Source: Ignavibacteria bacterium
GTDB lineage: Bacteria; Bacteroidota; Ignavibacteria; Palsa-1295
Direction of reading: 5' to 3'
Assembly (NCBI GenBank): GCA_013287605.1
Contig: JABDDM010000007.1
Coordinates: 1 to 59,673, forward strand
DNA length: 59,673 bases
The notes under the pieces are model-generated. The model was not told the DNA's origin, did not search any database, and saw only the letters and a list, made by a program, of their open reading frames with translations. The stretch's first letter is position 1, and each line of letters opens with the position of its first letter. Positions 42,696 through 52,023 of the stretch are shown here, piece after piece. Made by a program: the position numbers and the translations under genes.

Positions 42696-43952
42696 TCAGA
42701 GAGTCCCCAGGAGTTTCTTCCGCAGTAATTCCAGTGCGGCAATCGATGCGCGCTCGCGAATGAGTTGGCGGTCGCCGCCGAATTGATAATGGAATGCCTG
42801 CGAACCGTTCGCGTCGGCGATACCTATCCAGATTGTCCCGATCGGTTTGTGTTCACTCCCTCCGGTTGGCCCTGCAATTCCGGTGATTGAGAGAGCATAA
42901 TCGGATTTAGTCTCATCACGGACGCCTTGGGCCATTTGGGTAGCAGTCTCTTCACTGACTGCGCCAAACTTCTCGATCACACTTTCAGGCACTCCGAGTG
43001 CCCGTATCTTCATTGAGTTGTCATAGCTTACGACACCGCCAAGAAAGAACTTGCTGGCGCCAGGTAGTGCCGTGAGCTTCGATGCGAGCAACCCCCCTGT
43101 ACAGCTCTCAGCAAGTGACAATGTTTTTTTCGATCCGGACAACCGCGTTGACACGATGGCTTCAAGCGTATCATCGTCAGCGCCAATGATGTATTGTCCC
43201 GCAATGCCACGAATGCGTTTCTCGATTCGAGCGATTTTGTTGATCACTTCGCGACCAGTCTTTCCGTGAGCGCTGATCCTCAAGCGCAGCAACGGGACAT
43301 TCGGCAGAAATGCCAGCGTCGAGTCTTCCTCGAGAATTGAATCCACCGGACCAAACAATTCTGCCAACGACGACTCGCCGATGCCAGTCGTGATGAGTGT
43401 TCGATGCAGGATCACTTCTCTCGACTTTGCCGCAAACTTCTTCTTCAGCTGGTTGAGCAACCCATCCTCAGTGATCCATTGCATCTCAAGTGGAACGCCG
43501 GGAAGGATGACAAATGCCTTTGCACGTTCGAAATAAAGCAGACCTGGCGCGGTACCGGCGTGGTTACGAAGTACAATGAAATCTTTGGGGACCATTGCCT
43601 GACCAATATTTGATTCAGGCATCTTTGCATACCCGAATTTCCTGAACCGCTCTTTTACAGCACGAAGGGTTGCTCGGTGGAGAACGAGATCCTTCTTAAA
43701 GAACTTGGCGACACTTGCTTTCGAAATATCGTCGTGTGTAGGTCCAAGTCCGCCAGTTACGATCACAATGTCGTTCTCCTTCCATGCGCGCTTGAAGGCT
43801 TTCGCAATTGCTTTCGGACTATCGCCAACCGTGGTTATTCGTTCAACAGGGATTCCAATCTCTCCCAGCTTTCTGCTTAAGTAAGCGACATTGGTATTGA
43901 TGACCTGGCCGATCAGCAATTCGTCACCTATTGAGATGAGTTCAGCTTTCAT
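42696..43952 (-). CDS. cinA: CinA: competence/damage-inducible protein, NMN deamidase
   Basis: 418 residues from ATG 43952. The N-terminal MoaB/MogA-like domain (about 1-170; ISIGDELLIGQVINTN, VTGGLGPTHDD) has ADP-ribose pyrophosphatase activity in the family. The C-terminal nicotinamide-mononucleotide amidase domain (about 255-418; LAESCTGGLLASKLT, YALSITGIAGPTGG) recycles NAD breakdown products. Both domains look intact. Family proteins start MKAELISIGDE, which selects 43952 over 44048. It follows pgpA by 16 bp. Confidence 0.95.
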   Translation of the reverse strand: MKAELISIGDELLIGQVINTNVAYLSRKLGEIGIPVERITTVGDSPKAIAKAFKRAWKENDIVIVTGGLGPTHDDISKASVAKFFKKDLVLHRATLRAVKERFRKFGYAKMPESNIGQAMVPKDFIVLRNHAGTAPGLLYFERAKAFVILPGVPLEMQWITEDGLLNQLKKKFAAKSREVILHRTLITTGIGESSLAELFGPVDSILEEDSTLAFLPNVPLLRLRISAHGKTGREVINKIARIEKRIRGIAGQYIIGADDDTLEAIVSTRLSGSKKTLSLAESCTGGLLASKLTALPGASKFFLGGVVSYDNSMKIRALGVPESVIEKFGAVSEETATQMAQGVRDETKSDYALSITGIAGPTGGSEHKPIGTIWIGIADANGSQAFHYQFGGDRQLIRERASIAALELLRKKLLGTL

Positions 43953-43968
43953 GCTTCGTGAGTAGTCG

Positions 43969-44535
43969 TTACATAAGGTATCGGCGGACGAGCCAGGTTG
44001 CTGCATGCGCAGTGAGGTTTGCATAGGCCCCTGCGACCGCATCATCACCCATCACGGCAAATCCACCTTTCTTCCGCTCGATGAATGAAGCTGGATAGAG
44101 TTTGATGATATCAAAGAACCGAAACCCAAGGAAAGCAAACGTCGCAAAGACAGGATCGCCCGCGTAACTTACGCTGAAGAGAGCGATCCATTGTCCGATG
44201 GCTTCGTCCGCAACGATGATGCCGGGGTCGTGCTCATTGAGTACGCGTTCGATTACATCTGATGCCCACACGCCGGCGAAAAACACCACGACCGTGACAC
44301 CGAGCAGTACTACATTATTCTGAAGTCCAGGAATAAAATAGTAGAGGAGCACTGCGGCGAGGCTGCCGACCGTGCCTGAAGCCACTGGTGACAATCCTGT
44401 AAAAAAGAACGTGCCGATGATCAGCGGAAGAGGTGGGATTGACGAAATAGGAACCTTGCGTTTGACCCACGCTCTCGATTTTGCCTTTTGTAGCCAAACC
44501 GGCTGTCCACCAGGATTAACGTTCTTAGCCACCAA
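43969..44535 (-). CDS. pgpA: Phosphatidylglycerophosphatase A
   Basis: 188 residues, about four membrane segments. Family blocks are present: SPVASGTVGSLAA, IVADEAIGQWIAL, FRFFDIIKLYPA and GGFAVMGDDAVAGAYA. The D residues of the last block are catalytic in the family. It dephosphorylates phosphatidylglycerol-phosphate, the product of the upstream pgsA enzyme, so the two genes cover consecutive steps of phosphatidylglycerol synthesis. The start is TTG 44535 (or GTG 44532), abutting the pgsA stop (TAATTG). Confidence 0.93.
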   Translation of the reverse strand: MVAKNVNPGGQPVWLQKAKSRAWVKRKVPISSIPPLPLIIGTFFFTGLSPVASGTVGSLAAVLLYYFIPGLQNNVVLLGVTVVVFFAGVWASDVIERVLNEHDPGIIVADEAIGQWIALFSVSYAGDPVFATFAFLGFRFFDIIKLYPASFIERKKGGFAVMGDDAVAGAYANLTAHAATWLVRRYLM

Positions 44536-45147
44536 TTACAACTCCGCTGAACGATGCCCCAACCCTCGGCGGCCAATTCTTAGCAGGACGTGCCAATTAT
44601 CATACGTGTATTCACCAGCGGAAATCGCGGTCATTAACGTGACGCCTAGCATGATCCAGTAAAGCACGCCCGGTTCAATAAGCCTCTGTGCTATAGGCGA
44701 GACAACAGGAATCGACCACGAGCTCGCCAAGAGTCCGAATAAGACCATTCCAATAAAGACCATCTGAGTAAATGTCTTCATCTTCGCGAAGAAGCTCGTT
44801 TTCATGTTCGTGCCGATTGAGTCGGCGGAAACTCGAAACAATGTGAGATACACATCACGAGAAAGTACGATCAGAACCATCCACCACGGGATGAGTCCAC
44901 GGCTGGCAAAAGCAATAAAGGCAGCACTGGTCAGGAGTTTATCTGCAAGCGGGTCGAGGAAGGCACCGAATCGTGTAACGAGATTAAACTGGCGGGCATA
45001 GTATCCATCATACCAATCGCTCATCGCCGCGACAACAAAGACCACCGCAGCCCACATCACCTGAGGCGGGTCCATGACCGCGAAGAGAACATAAAACACA
45101 GGCACCAGGATGATCCTGAGCACCGTCAGCTGCGTGGGAAAGCTCAT
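44536..45147 (-). CDS. pgsA: CDP-diacylglycerol-glycerol-3-phosphate phosphatidyltransferase
   Basis: 203 residues, six membrane segments. The CDP-alcohol phosphotransferase signature DGx2ARx8Gx3Dx3D is complete (SDWYDGYYARQ ... FGAFLDPLADKL). It makes phosphatidylglycerol-phosphate at the inner membrane. It heads the unit pgsA-pgpA-cinA-permease. Confidence 0.95.
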   Translation of the reverse strand: MSFPTQLTVLRIILVPVFYVLFAVMDPPQVMWAAVVFVVAAMSDWYDGYYARQFNLVTRFGAFLDPLADKLLTSAAFIAFASRGLIPWWMVLIVLSRDVYLTLFRVSADSIGTNMKTSFFAKMKTFTQMVFIGMVLFGLLASSWSIPVVSPIAQRLIEPGVLYWIMLGVTLMTAISAGEYTYDNWHVLLRIGRRGLGHRSAEL

Positions 45148-45235
45148 TGACTTAAATGAGGGCAGCGATCAGAGCTGCTCAAGTATACAAATATAGGTCT
45201 TTCGGGCGCAATAAATGCCCCCCTATACCAATCAA

Positions 45236-46561
45236 TCACTCAATGGTCGGAAGTGATTCCGGATTTGATTTCCGCAGACGAACCGCAAAAAATCCGTCAC
45301 ACCCCTCTTTATCAGGACGAGTTCTGAGCGTCGACTCCAAAACGAATCCTGGAGTGTGCAAAAGGAATTGATCGATCTGCGACTCTCCTTCCTCCTTCAG
45401 TACAGAGCAGGTCGCGTATATCAGGACGCCACCAGGCTTCACATATTGAGCGTTCTCCTCAAGAATCGCACGCTGCTTGACTACTACTTCATCGAGCATC
45501 TGTTCCGTCATGACCCACTTTATTCCCGGATTCCGTCGAAGCGTACCAGTGCCAGTGCAGGGAACATCGAGAAGCACAACATCGAACCACTCGCGTTTTT
45601 TTTTGAGCTCACCTTCGCGCCGCTCAGGATAGATGATCCGCACATTCTGCGAAGTGCTCCGTTTCAGTCGCTTCTTTAATTCATCGATTTTGTACCCATC
45701 TATATCGGTGGCATAGATCTCTCCCTTGTTCTCGAGCAGCGCTGAAAAATGGAGTGTCTTTCCGCCCGCGCCTGCACACGCATCAAGGACTTTGACGCGC
45801 GTGTCCTCAATTCCTGCAAGCGGTGCAACAAGCTGGCTCGCTTCGTCCTGGATCTCAAAGGCTCCACGCTTGAACGCCTTTGAGCCTAGGACATTGATTC
45901 GTCTCGGAATGGTCAAAGCGCTTTCGGCAAGCAGCGACGGAGAAGTCTCGCATCCTTCTGCAGAAAGCTCGTGCGCCAGCTCTTCCCGATCTTTAACCAC
46001 AAGCGTGTTTGCTCGCAACACAGTTGGTGCTTCTTCATTCATCGAAGACAAGAGCGCCTCGATCTCAGATTCACCGTATTCCCGTTCAAGTTTCTCGACG
46101 AACCACACGGGGAATGAATAGGCTATCGCCAATCGCTCCGCAGGTGGAAGTGCAGCGAGACGCTCGATTTCTCGCTGATGGTCGGCCATTGCCCAAAATT
46201 GCTCTCGTACAAAATCCTGCGCGAATGGAAGATTGAGTTCAAACAGCGCCTCATTGACTTCATCGGGCGCCAGACCTTGCGAAGCAATAAAGAATGCAGC
46301 AACGGTCAAAACGGAGAAGAGCGGATCGCCCGTTTTGAATTCCTTTTTCGCGAGGTCAGTATCCCGAACGATGGCTTCGAGTCTTCGATAGTTCTTGATT
46401 GTGCCGAAGTACGCATCTGCGATAAAGCGCCGGTCCTTCGCACCCAAATACTTGCGCTCCGAAAAGAAATTTCTGATTTGCAGATCAGCAGGCCGTTCTG
46501 GCTTTTTTGCAAACGCAGAATAGATTTCAATCACATGTCCGATGAGACTCGCTTGACGCAT
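45236..46561 (-). CDS. rsmB: 16S rRNA m5C967 methyltransferase (RsmB-like)
   Basis: 441 residues. An N-terminal NusB-like helical domain (about 1-130) is followed by the RsmB/Nop2 SAM-dependent core: LDACAGAGGKTLHFS (motif I), DVPCTGTGTLRRNPGIKW (motif IV with a catalytic Cys) and IYATCSVLKEE (motif VI with the second catalytic Cys). It methylates C967 of 16S rRNA. Conserved residues are intact. It starts 9 bp after the tsaD stop. Confidence 0.93.
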   Translation of the reverse strand: MRQASLIGHVIEIYSAFAKKPERPADLQIRNFFSERKYLGAKDRRFIADAYFGTIKNYRRLEAIVRDTDLAKKEFKTGDPLFSVLTVAAFFIASQGLAPDEVNEALFELNLPFAQDFVREQFWAMADHQREIERLAALPPAERLAIAYSFPVWFVEKLEREYGESEIEALLSSMNEEAPTVLRANTLVVKDREELAHELSAEGCETSPSLLAESALTIPRRINVLGSKAFKRGAFEIQDEASQLVAPLAGIEDTRVKVLDACAGAGGKTLHFSALLENKGEIYATDIDGYKIDELKKRLKRSTSQNVRIIYPERREGELKKKREWFDVVLLDVPCTGTGTLRRNPGIKWVMTEQMLDEVVVKQRAILEENAQYVKPGGVLIYATCSVLKEEGESQIDQFLLHTPGFVLESTLRTRPDKEGCDGFFAVRLRKSNPESLPTIE

Positions 46562-46570
46562 GTCGTTTGC

Positions 46571-47599
46571 TTAGGTTCGGTACGCGATTGGGTGTCTCGG
46601 TTCAGCCCGCAATCCGAGATCATGGGTAACATCGCGATCGAGCTTTAACGCACCCAGCATTGCGATCATTGCCGCGTTGTCTGTCGAGTACAGTGGCCGC
46701 GGAGTGAAAAAACGAAGCTTCCGCGACTTTGCGTCGGATTTAAACCGCTCGCGAAGTTCAGAATTTGCGCTCACGCCTCCAACAACAACAATATCTGTCA
46801 TACCTTTTTCCGTGGCCGCCCGCAATGTCTTTGAAACCAGCACATCAACCACGGCACGCTGAAATGAGGCTGCAATGTGGGGGATGTCGTCATGCGGAAG
46901 CTCGGGATGCTTCTTCAACCAATAGAGCACCGACGTCTTGATCCCGGAGAAGCTGAAATCATAATGCTCTTCGCTCATCATCGCTCGAGGAAACTGAACG
47001 AATGAAGCATTGCCCGAAGCGGCCAATTTGTCAATTGCCGGACCAGCAGGGTATCCGAGACCGAGCATCTTTCCCACTTTGTCGAATGCTTCACCTGCGG
47101 CGTCGTCGAGCGTCTCTCCAAGCAGCTCGTAATCTCCAACATCCTTGACAAGAACGAGCAACGTATGACCACCTGAAACGACTAATGCAATAAACGGCAG
47201 CTCTGGTCGATTTTCTTCAAGGAGTGCAGAGAAGATGTGAGCTTCGATATGATGGATTCCAATTAATGGCAAGCCTAGAGCCGACGATAGGCCCTTGGCG
47301 TAATTGAGTCCAACGAGGAGCGACCCCATCAGGCCGGGCGTATTCGTAACTGCAATTGCTTCGATTGATGAGAGAGATCGACCCGCCTGTCTGAGTGCCT
47401 CATCAACGATCGGCACGATCGCACGCAGGTGAGCGCGAGAAGCAAGTTCTGGCACTACGCCGCCAAAGCTGTTATGAAAAAATTGAGATGAGACGACAAC
47501 AGATTCCAGTTTACCATTGGCAATTATGGCCGCACTTGTTTCATCGCAGGAGGATTCGATGCCGAGTACACAGTGATTTACAGGTACTTCGAGCTTCAT
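46571..47599 (-). CDS. tsaD: tRNA threonylcarbamoyladenosine synthase subunit TsaD
   Basis: 342 residues. VLGIESSCDETSAAI opens the ASKHA fold. The metal-binding HIEAH motif is in IGIHHIEAHIFSAL, with VSGGHTLLVLV and VVGGVSANSELR further along. TsaD transfers the threonylcarbamoyl group to A37 of ANN-decoding tRNAs. The ATG at 47599 overlaps the uvrC stop by 4 bp (ATGA). Confidence 0.96.
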   Translation of the reverse strand: MKLEVPVNHCVLGIESSCDETSAAIIANGKLESVVVSSQFFHNSFGGVVPELASRAHLRAIVPIVDEALRQAGRSLSSIEAIAVTNTPGLMGSLLVGLNYAKGLSSALGLPLIGIHHIEAHIFSALLEENRPELPFIALVVSGGHTLLVLVKDVGDYELLGETLDDAAGEAFDKVGKMLGLGYPAGPAIDKLAASGNASFVQFPRAMMSEEHYDFSFSGIKTSVLYWLKKHPELPHDDIPHIAASFQRAVVDVLVSKTLRAATEKGMTDIVVVGGVSANSELRERFKSDAKSRKLRFFTPRPLYSTDNAAMIAMLGALKLDRDVTHDLGLRAEPRHPIAYRT

Positions 47600-49668
47600 T
47601 CGATCTCTTCCACGATCGGCAGTTCCTCCGTGCTATCATTGTCAGCATCTCCTGCTTCTTCCAATAACTTCCGGTCGAGGAAGTGCTGCACGATTCTCTT
47701 CATCGCCTTTAATCCGACCGCGGTGACAAGTTCTGGCTCTGAAGCCTGCTTAACGCCCTCGACAGACCCAAACGTCTCCAGCAGCTTGGCAGCGGTCTTC
47801 TTGCCCACACCGGGGATCTCTGTTAATTCAGTCTGGAGCGTTCGTTTATTGCGAAGCGAGCGATGAAACGTGATCGCGAAGCGATGCGCTTCATCTCTGA
47901 CTTGCTGCAGCAACCGAAGGCTGCTCGAAGACCGCGGCAGGATCAGTGGATCGAGTGAGCCTACCACAAACACTTCTTCGAGTCGTTTCGCAAGTCCGAT
48001 GATCGGAATGTGTGTTAGATTGAGTTCTGTGAGCACTTCGTAGGCGCTTGAGAGTTGGCCTTTGCCGCCATCGACCACGATAAGATCAGGCAGTGGCGCC
48101 TTCTCGCTAAGCAAACGCGAGTACCGTCGAAGGACAACCTCGCGCATCGACTTGAAATCATCGATTCCTTCGACCGTTCTGATCCGATACTTCCTGTAGT
48201 CAGCCTTCTTCGAACGACCATCAACGAAGACGACCATCGAGCTTACTGTCTCGCTTCCCTGGAAGTGCGAATTATCGAAACATTCGATCCGGCGCGGTGG
48301 CTTTTTCAAATGCAGATCACGTTCCAGCGCTTTGAGCACATGTGGAATGTGATCTGTCTCCTTCATCTTTTGGAGCTTGATCTCACCCAAAAGAAATTGG
48401 GCGTTTGCACGCACCATCTCAACTAACTTCACTTTTTCGCCGATCTTCGGGATAATGATCTTGGGAGGTTTGATCGCTCCGACACTTTCATCAATGGAAA
48501 GCTCGCGGGCGCGTCTGGCAAGCCAAGCCTGAAGTGTGTCCTCGTCTTCAACATTTATCGGCAACAGAATCTCTTCCGGAATATAGTCGGTGACTGAATA
48601 GTATCGTTCGATCAAGGCACCGAGAATCTCTTCGCTCGACTTGCCCTCGACTGTCGTGAAAAAGAAATGCTGCTTTCCAACCAGTTTGCCGTCGCGAACC
48701 TTAAAGACGATCCCGGCTGCATCGTCATCTTCATGTGCAATCGAGAAAATATCCCGATCGACTTCCTCCGAGGTTACAACCTTTTGTTTGTTCGCGTATT
48801 CCGCAAGCAACGAGAGTTGATCGCGCACACGTGCCGCTTCCTCGAAGCGCATTTCCTCGGACATTCGCGCCATGTCTTCTTTGAGGGCACGCTCGACATC
48901 CTTCGTGCGACCCGCCAGGAGCTGACGGATCTTCCTTATCATGTTCTGATAATCCTGTTCGCTAACAAGCCCTTCACACGGCCCCTCACATTTTTTTATG
49001 TGATATTCGAGACAGACTTTGAATTTCTTTTTAGCTACGGCGTCTTCTGTAATATTATAGTCGCACGTGCGAATCGGGAAAATATCGCGCAAGGTCTTGA
49101 GCAGATATCGAAGATATCCTGCTTCCGTATACGGACCATAATACTTCGATCCATCCATAATCTTTCGACGCGTCGCAAAGACTCGTGGAAACGGCTCATT
49201 CGTGATCACGACATACGGATAGGTCTTGTCGTCTTTGAGATTAACATTGTAGCGCGGCTTGAGCTTCTTGATCAGTGTATTCTCAAGGATCAGCGCTTCG
49301 ACGTCACTATCAGTGATAATGACTTCAACATCGGCGATCTTCTCGACGAGCGCGCGTAACTTGGCGTCACCAGCGCCGCGCCGGTAGTTTTGGAAATACG
49401 AGCGAACGCGGTTTCGAAGGATCTTTGCTTTGCCTACATAGATCACGCGACCTGCACCGTTCTTGAATTGATAGACTCCAGGTGCTTTTGGAAGGCTTTC
49501 GAGTTTGGATTCGAGCGTTAGATCATCGACCGTAACTGTGAGATGGATGTGTTCGCCCTCGGTCGCGATCTGGATCGCGTCCTCTTCCTGTTCCTGTTCA
49601 TCATTGCGAAAGGGCTCCTGATCGAAGTCCTCCGGCATGACGAGGTCATCCAGTGGAATAAAACTCAC
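47596..49668 (-). CDS. uvrC: Excinuclease ABC subunit C
   Basis: 690 residues, longer than the usual ~610 because of a 55-residue acidic N-terminal extension (EPFRNDEQEQEEDA). Domains follow: GIY-YIG nuclease (APGVYQFKNGAGRVIYVGKAK), UVR (MARMSEEMRFEEAARVRDQ), the RNase H-like 5' nuclease (IECFDNSHFQGSETVSSMVVF, LIVVDGGKGQLSSA) and a C-terminal helix-hairpin-helix (LTEIPGVGKKTAAKLLETFGS). It makes both cuts in nucleotide excision repair. No alternative start near the family start is visible, so the extension appears real. Confidence 0.97.
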   Translation of the reverse strand: MSFIPLDDLVMPEDFDQEPFRNDEQEQEEDAIQIATEGEHIHLTVTVDDLTLESKLESLPKAPGVYQFKNGAGRVIYVGKAKILRNRVRSYFQNYRRGAGDAKLRALVEKIADVEVIITDSDVEALILENTLIKKLKPRYNVNLKDDKTYPYVVITNEPFPRVFATRRKIMDGSKYYGPYTEAGYLRYLLKTLRDIFPIRTCDYNITEDAVAKKKFKVCLEYHIKKCEGPCEGLVSEQDYQNMIRKIRQLLAGRTKDVERALKEDMARMSEEMRFEEAARVRDQLSLLAEYANKQKVVTSEEVDRDIFSIAHEDDDAAGIVFKVRDGKLVGKQHFFFTTVEGKSSEEILGALIERYYSVTDYIPEEILLPINVEDEDTLQAWLARRARELSIDESVGAIKPPKIIIPKIGEKVKLVEMVRANAQFLLGEIKLQKMKETDHIPHVLKALERDLHLKKPPRRIECFDNSHFQGSETVSSMVVFVDGRSKKADYRKYRIRTVEGIDDFKSMREVVLRRYSRLLSEKAPLPDLIVVDGGKGQLSSAYEVLTELNLTHIPIIGLAKRLEEVFVVGSLDPLILPRSSSSLRLLQQVRDEAHRFAITFHRSLRNKRTLQTELTEIPGVGKKTAAKLLETFGSVEGVKQASEPELVTAVGLKAMKRIVQHFLDRKLLEEAGDADNDSTEELPIVEEIE

Positions 49669-49686
49669 AGTTAACTAAACGACAAA

Positions 49687-50088
49687 TTACTTTTTCTGAC
49701 AGAGCTCGATCAACACACCATTCGTAGACTTGGGATGCAGAAAGGCGATTTTCATGTCGTGCGCTCCATCGCGAGGATGTTTATCGATCAATCGGATACC
49801 CTCTGACTCCAGGCGGCGCAATTCGCTCTCGACATCATCCACTTCGAATGCAACATGATGAATTCCTTCTCCTCGCTTTTCGAGAAATCCCGCGATCGGA
49901 GAATCAGGGCGGCTCGGCGCGGTAAGCTCGATGATGCTTTCGCCAACCTTGAAGGAAGCAATGCTTACTCCCTGATCCTCGACTTCCTCACGGTGCACAT
50001 TTGAATCACCAAGCAACTTCCGAAAAAGAGATTCACTTGCGCCGAGTTCTTTAACCGCGATTCCCAAATGCGAGATACGAATTGCCAT
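49687..50088 (-). CDS. mce: Methylmalonyl-CoA epimerase
   Basis: 133 residues from ATG 50088, which begins the family start MAIRISHLGIAVKELG. The VOC fold repeats and metal ligands are visible: His in ISHLGIAV, EGIHHVAFEVDD, and Glu in GVLIELCQKK. It interconverts (R)- and (S)-methylmalonyl-CoA in propionate metabolism. No mutase genes are nearby. It is 18 bp upstream of uvrC on the same strand. Confidence 0.92.
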   Translation of the reverse strand: MAIRISHLGIAVKELGASESLFRKLLGDSNVHREEVEDQGVSIASFKVGESIIELTAPSRPDSPIAGFLEKRGEGIHHVAFEVDDVESELRRLESEGIRLIDKHPRDGAHDMKIAFLHPKSTNGVLIELCQKK

Positions 50089-50240
50089 AAAAATGGTGTT
50101 GTTTGAGAATAAACAATGCCGTTTCGGGAATGGATGCATGGTTGAGCTCGGGATACCCGCTTACACGTCGGCACCCGCCCTATGCCTTGACCGTTACCCT
50201 TTCCTGTATATTCTTAGCGTTCCGACAAGGTCATTTCATC

Positions 50241-51971
50241 ATGACTACTTTAGGGGTATTTCAGGGGATCGCGCTTTTCTTGATGGTCCTTCTGCTGACG
50301 AAGCCAGTAGGTGAATATATGGAACGTGTGTTTTCGAAGCAACACACGATGCTCGATCTTGTACTATCTCCCATCGAACGATTCATCTATTGGATCACTC
50401 GCGTTGATCCTTCCGAAGAGATGGCCTGGAAACGGTATTCTCTGTGCCTCATTCTCTTTAGTCTCGTTGGATCGCTCGCACTCTATGCGATCATGCGACT
50501 CCAGCATGTTCTTCCCTGGAACCCGATGGCATTTCCTGCGATGGCACCTGATCTCTCCTTCAACACGTCCATCAGTTTTGTGACTGGTACTAGCTGGCAG
50601 GCTTACGCCGGGGAATCAACCATGAGTTACTTCACCGATATGGTTGGCATCACCGTGCAAGACTTTCTTTCTGCTGCGGTGGGGCTTTCTGTTGCGATTG
50701 CGATCATCCGAGGTTTCGCCGGATCGAAGGTAGAATCCATTGGTAATTTCTGGGTAGATATTGTGCGGTCGTGCCTCTACATTTTCCTGCCGATATGTAT
50801 CGTGGGAGGTCTCGTGTTTGTTTCACTCGGTGTAATTCAAAACCTGTCCCCTTATCATGTCTTGACAACACTTGATGGGACCCGTCAGATTATACCCCTG
50901 GGTCCGGTTGCTAGTGAAGAAATCATCAAGCTTCTGAGTGCTTCGGACGGAGGAGGATTCTTCAATGCCAATTCGGCGCACCCATTTGAGAATCCAAACG
51001 CTCTCTGTAATTTCCTCGAAATGTTCTGCTTGCTCATTATACCGGCGGCAACTACGTTTTGCTTCGGCCGTATGGTTAAAGACCAAAAGCAAGGATGGGT
51101 CTTGTTCAGCGTGATGAGTGTCCTCTTCTTCGTAGGCTTTCTCGGAATGTATGCTGCGGAGCAGCGTGGCACTCCAATACTGAAAACTCATCACATCGCA
51201 CAGGAGTCGAGCCCGACGCAATCTGGCGGAAACATGGAAGGGAAGGAAGTGCGATTCGGAATCGCAAACTCGGCGCTCTTTGAAACCGTCACGACAGATG
51301 TTTCTGATGGAGCTGTGAATGCCGGACTCGACAGTTTTACGCCGCTTGGTGGAATGGTTGCGCTGGTCAATATGATGTTGGGCGAAATCATATTCGGAGG
51401 CGTAGGCTCTGGCTTTTATGGCATGCTCCTCTTCGTTGTCATCACAGTCTTTATCGCAGGGCTAATGATCGGTCGGACGCCAGAGTATCTTGGAAAAAAA
51501 ATTCAATCACGCGAGATCAAGCTTGTAATGCTCGCATTGCTTCCGACAGTATTCTGTATCAGCGGATTCTCAGCCTGGGCAGCCGTTTCTCCTGAGGCGC
51601 TGAAAAGTCTCGGAAATCAGGGTGTGCATGGACTTACCGAATTACTCTATGCCTACACATCCACAGCCTCGAATAACGGATCCGCGATGGCAGGTTTACT
51701 AGTGAACACGGCGTTTTGGAATATTACGACTGCGATCGCAATGGAAGTTGGCCGCTTCACCACAATGATCGCAATGCTCGCGATGGCTGGATCACTTGCA
51801 AAAAAACCCTCCGCTCCTGCATCAGTTTCCTCATTCCAAACCAATACTCCTCTCTTTGCGCTACTCCTCGTTTCTGTGATTCTTATCGTCGGAGGTCTGA
51901 CCTACTTCCCAGCCTTGGCAATCGGGCCGATACTAGAACATTTCCAAATGATCGCCGGAAAAATTATTTAG
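50241..51971 (+). CDS. kdpA: Potassium-transporting ATPase subunit KdpA, without kdpB/C
   Basis: 576 residues, full length. The family start TTLGVFQGIALFLMVLLLTKPVGEYM appears at ATG 50241, with four selectivity-filter-like segments visible: SFVTGTSWQAY, GGGFFNANSAHPFENPN, TPLGGMVALVNM, and STASNNGSAMAGL. KdpA binds K+ and needs the KdpB ATPase and KdpC to pump it. Neither kdpB, kdpC, kdpF nor the KdpDE regulators follow; the next gene is a convergent MATE pump 53 bp away. This is an orphan kdpA, or its partners are elsewhere. The shared upstream region also carries the mce promoter. Confidence 0.95.
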   Translation: MTTLGVFQGIALFLMVLLLTKPVGEYMERVFSKQHTMLDLVLSPIERFIYWITRVDPSEEMAWKRYSLCLILFSLVGSLALYAIMRLQHVLPWNPMAFPAMAPDLSFNTSISFVTGTSWQAYAGESTMSYFTDMVGITVQDFLSAAVGLSVAIAIIRGFAGSKVESIGNFWVDIVRSCLYIFLPICIVGGLVFVSLGVIQNLSPYHVLTTLDGTRQIIPLGPVASEEIIKLLSASDGGGFFNANSAHPFENPNALCNFLEMFCLLIIPAATTFCFGRMVKDQKQGWVLFSVMSVLFFVGFLGMYAAEQRGTPILKTHHIAQESSPTQSGGNMEGKEVRFGIANSALFETVTTDVSDGAVNAGLDSFTPLGGMVALVNMMLGEIIFGGVGSGFYGMLLFVVITVFIAGLMIGRTPEYLGKKIQSREIKLVMLALLPTVFCISGFSAWAAVSPEALKSLGNQGVHGLTELLYAYTSTASNNGSAMAGLLVNTAFWNITTAIAMEVGRFTTMIAMLAMAGSLAKKPSAPASVSSFQTNTPLFALLLVSVILIVGGLTYFPALAIGPILEHFQMIAGKII

Positions 51972-52023
51972 AAACGTATCTCGAATTCCCTATAAATATA
52001 AGTCATATTCGGCTGGCCACTTA

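Noticed and set aside
48667-49359. Plus-strand 230-residue ORF
   Set aside because: Antisense shadow of uvrC, which has all domains intact.
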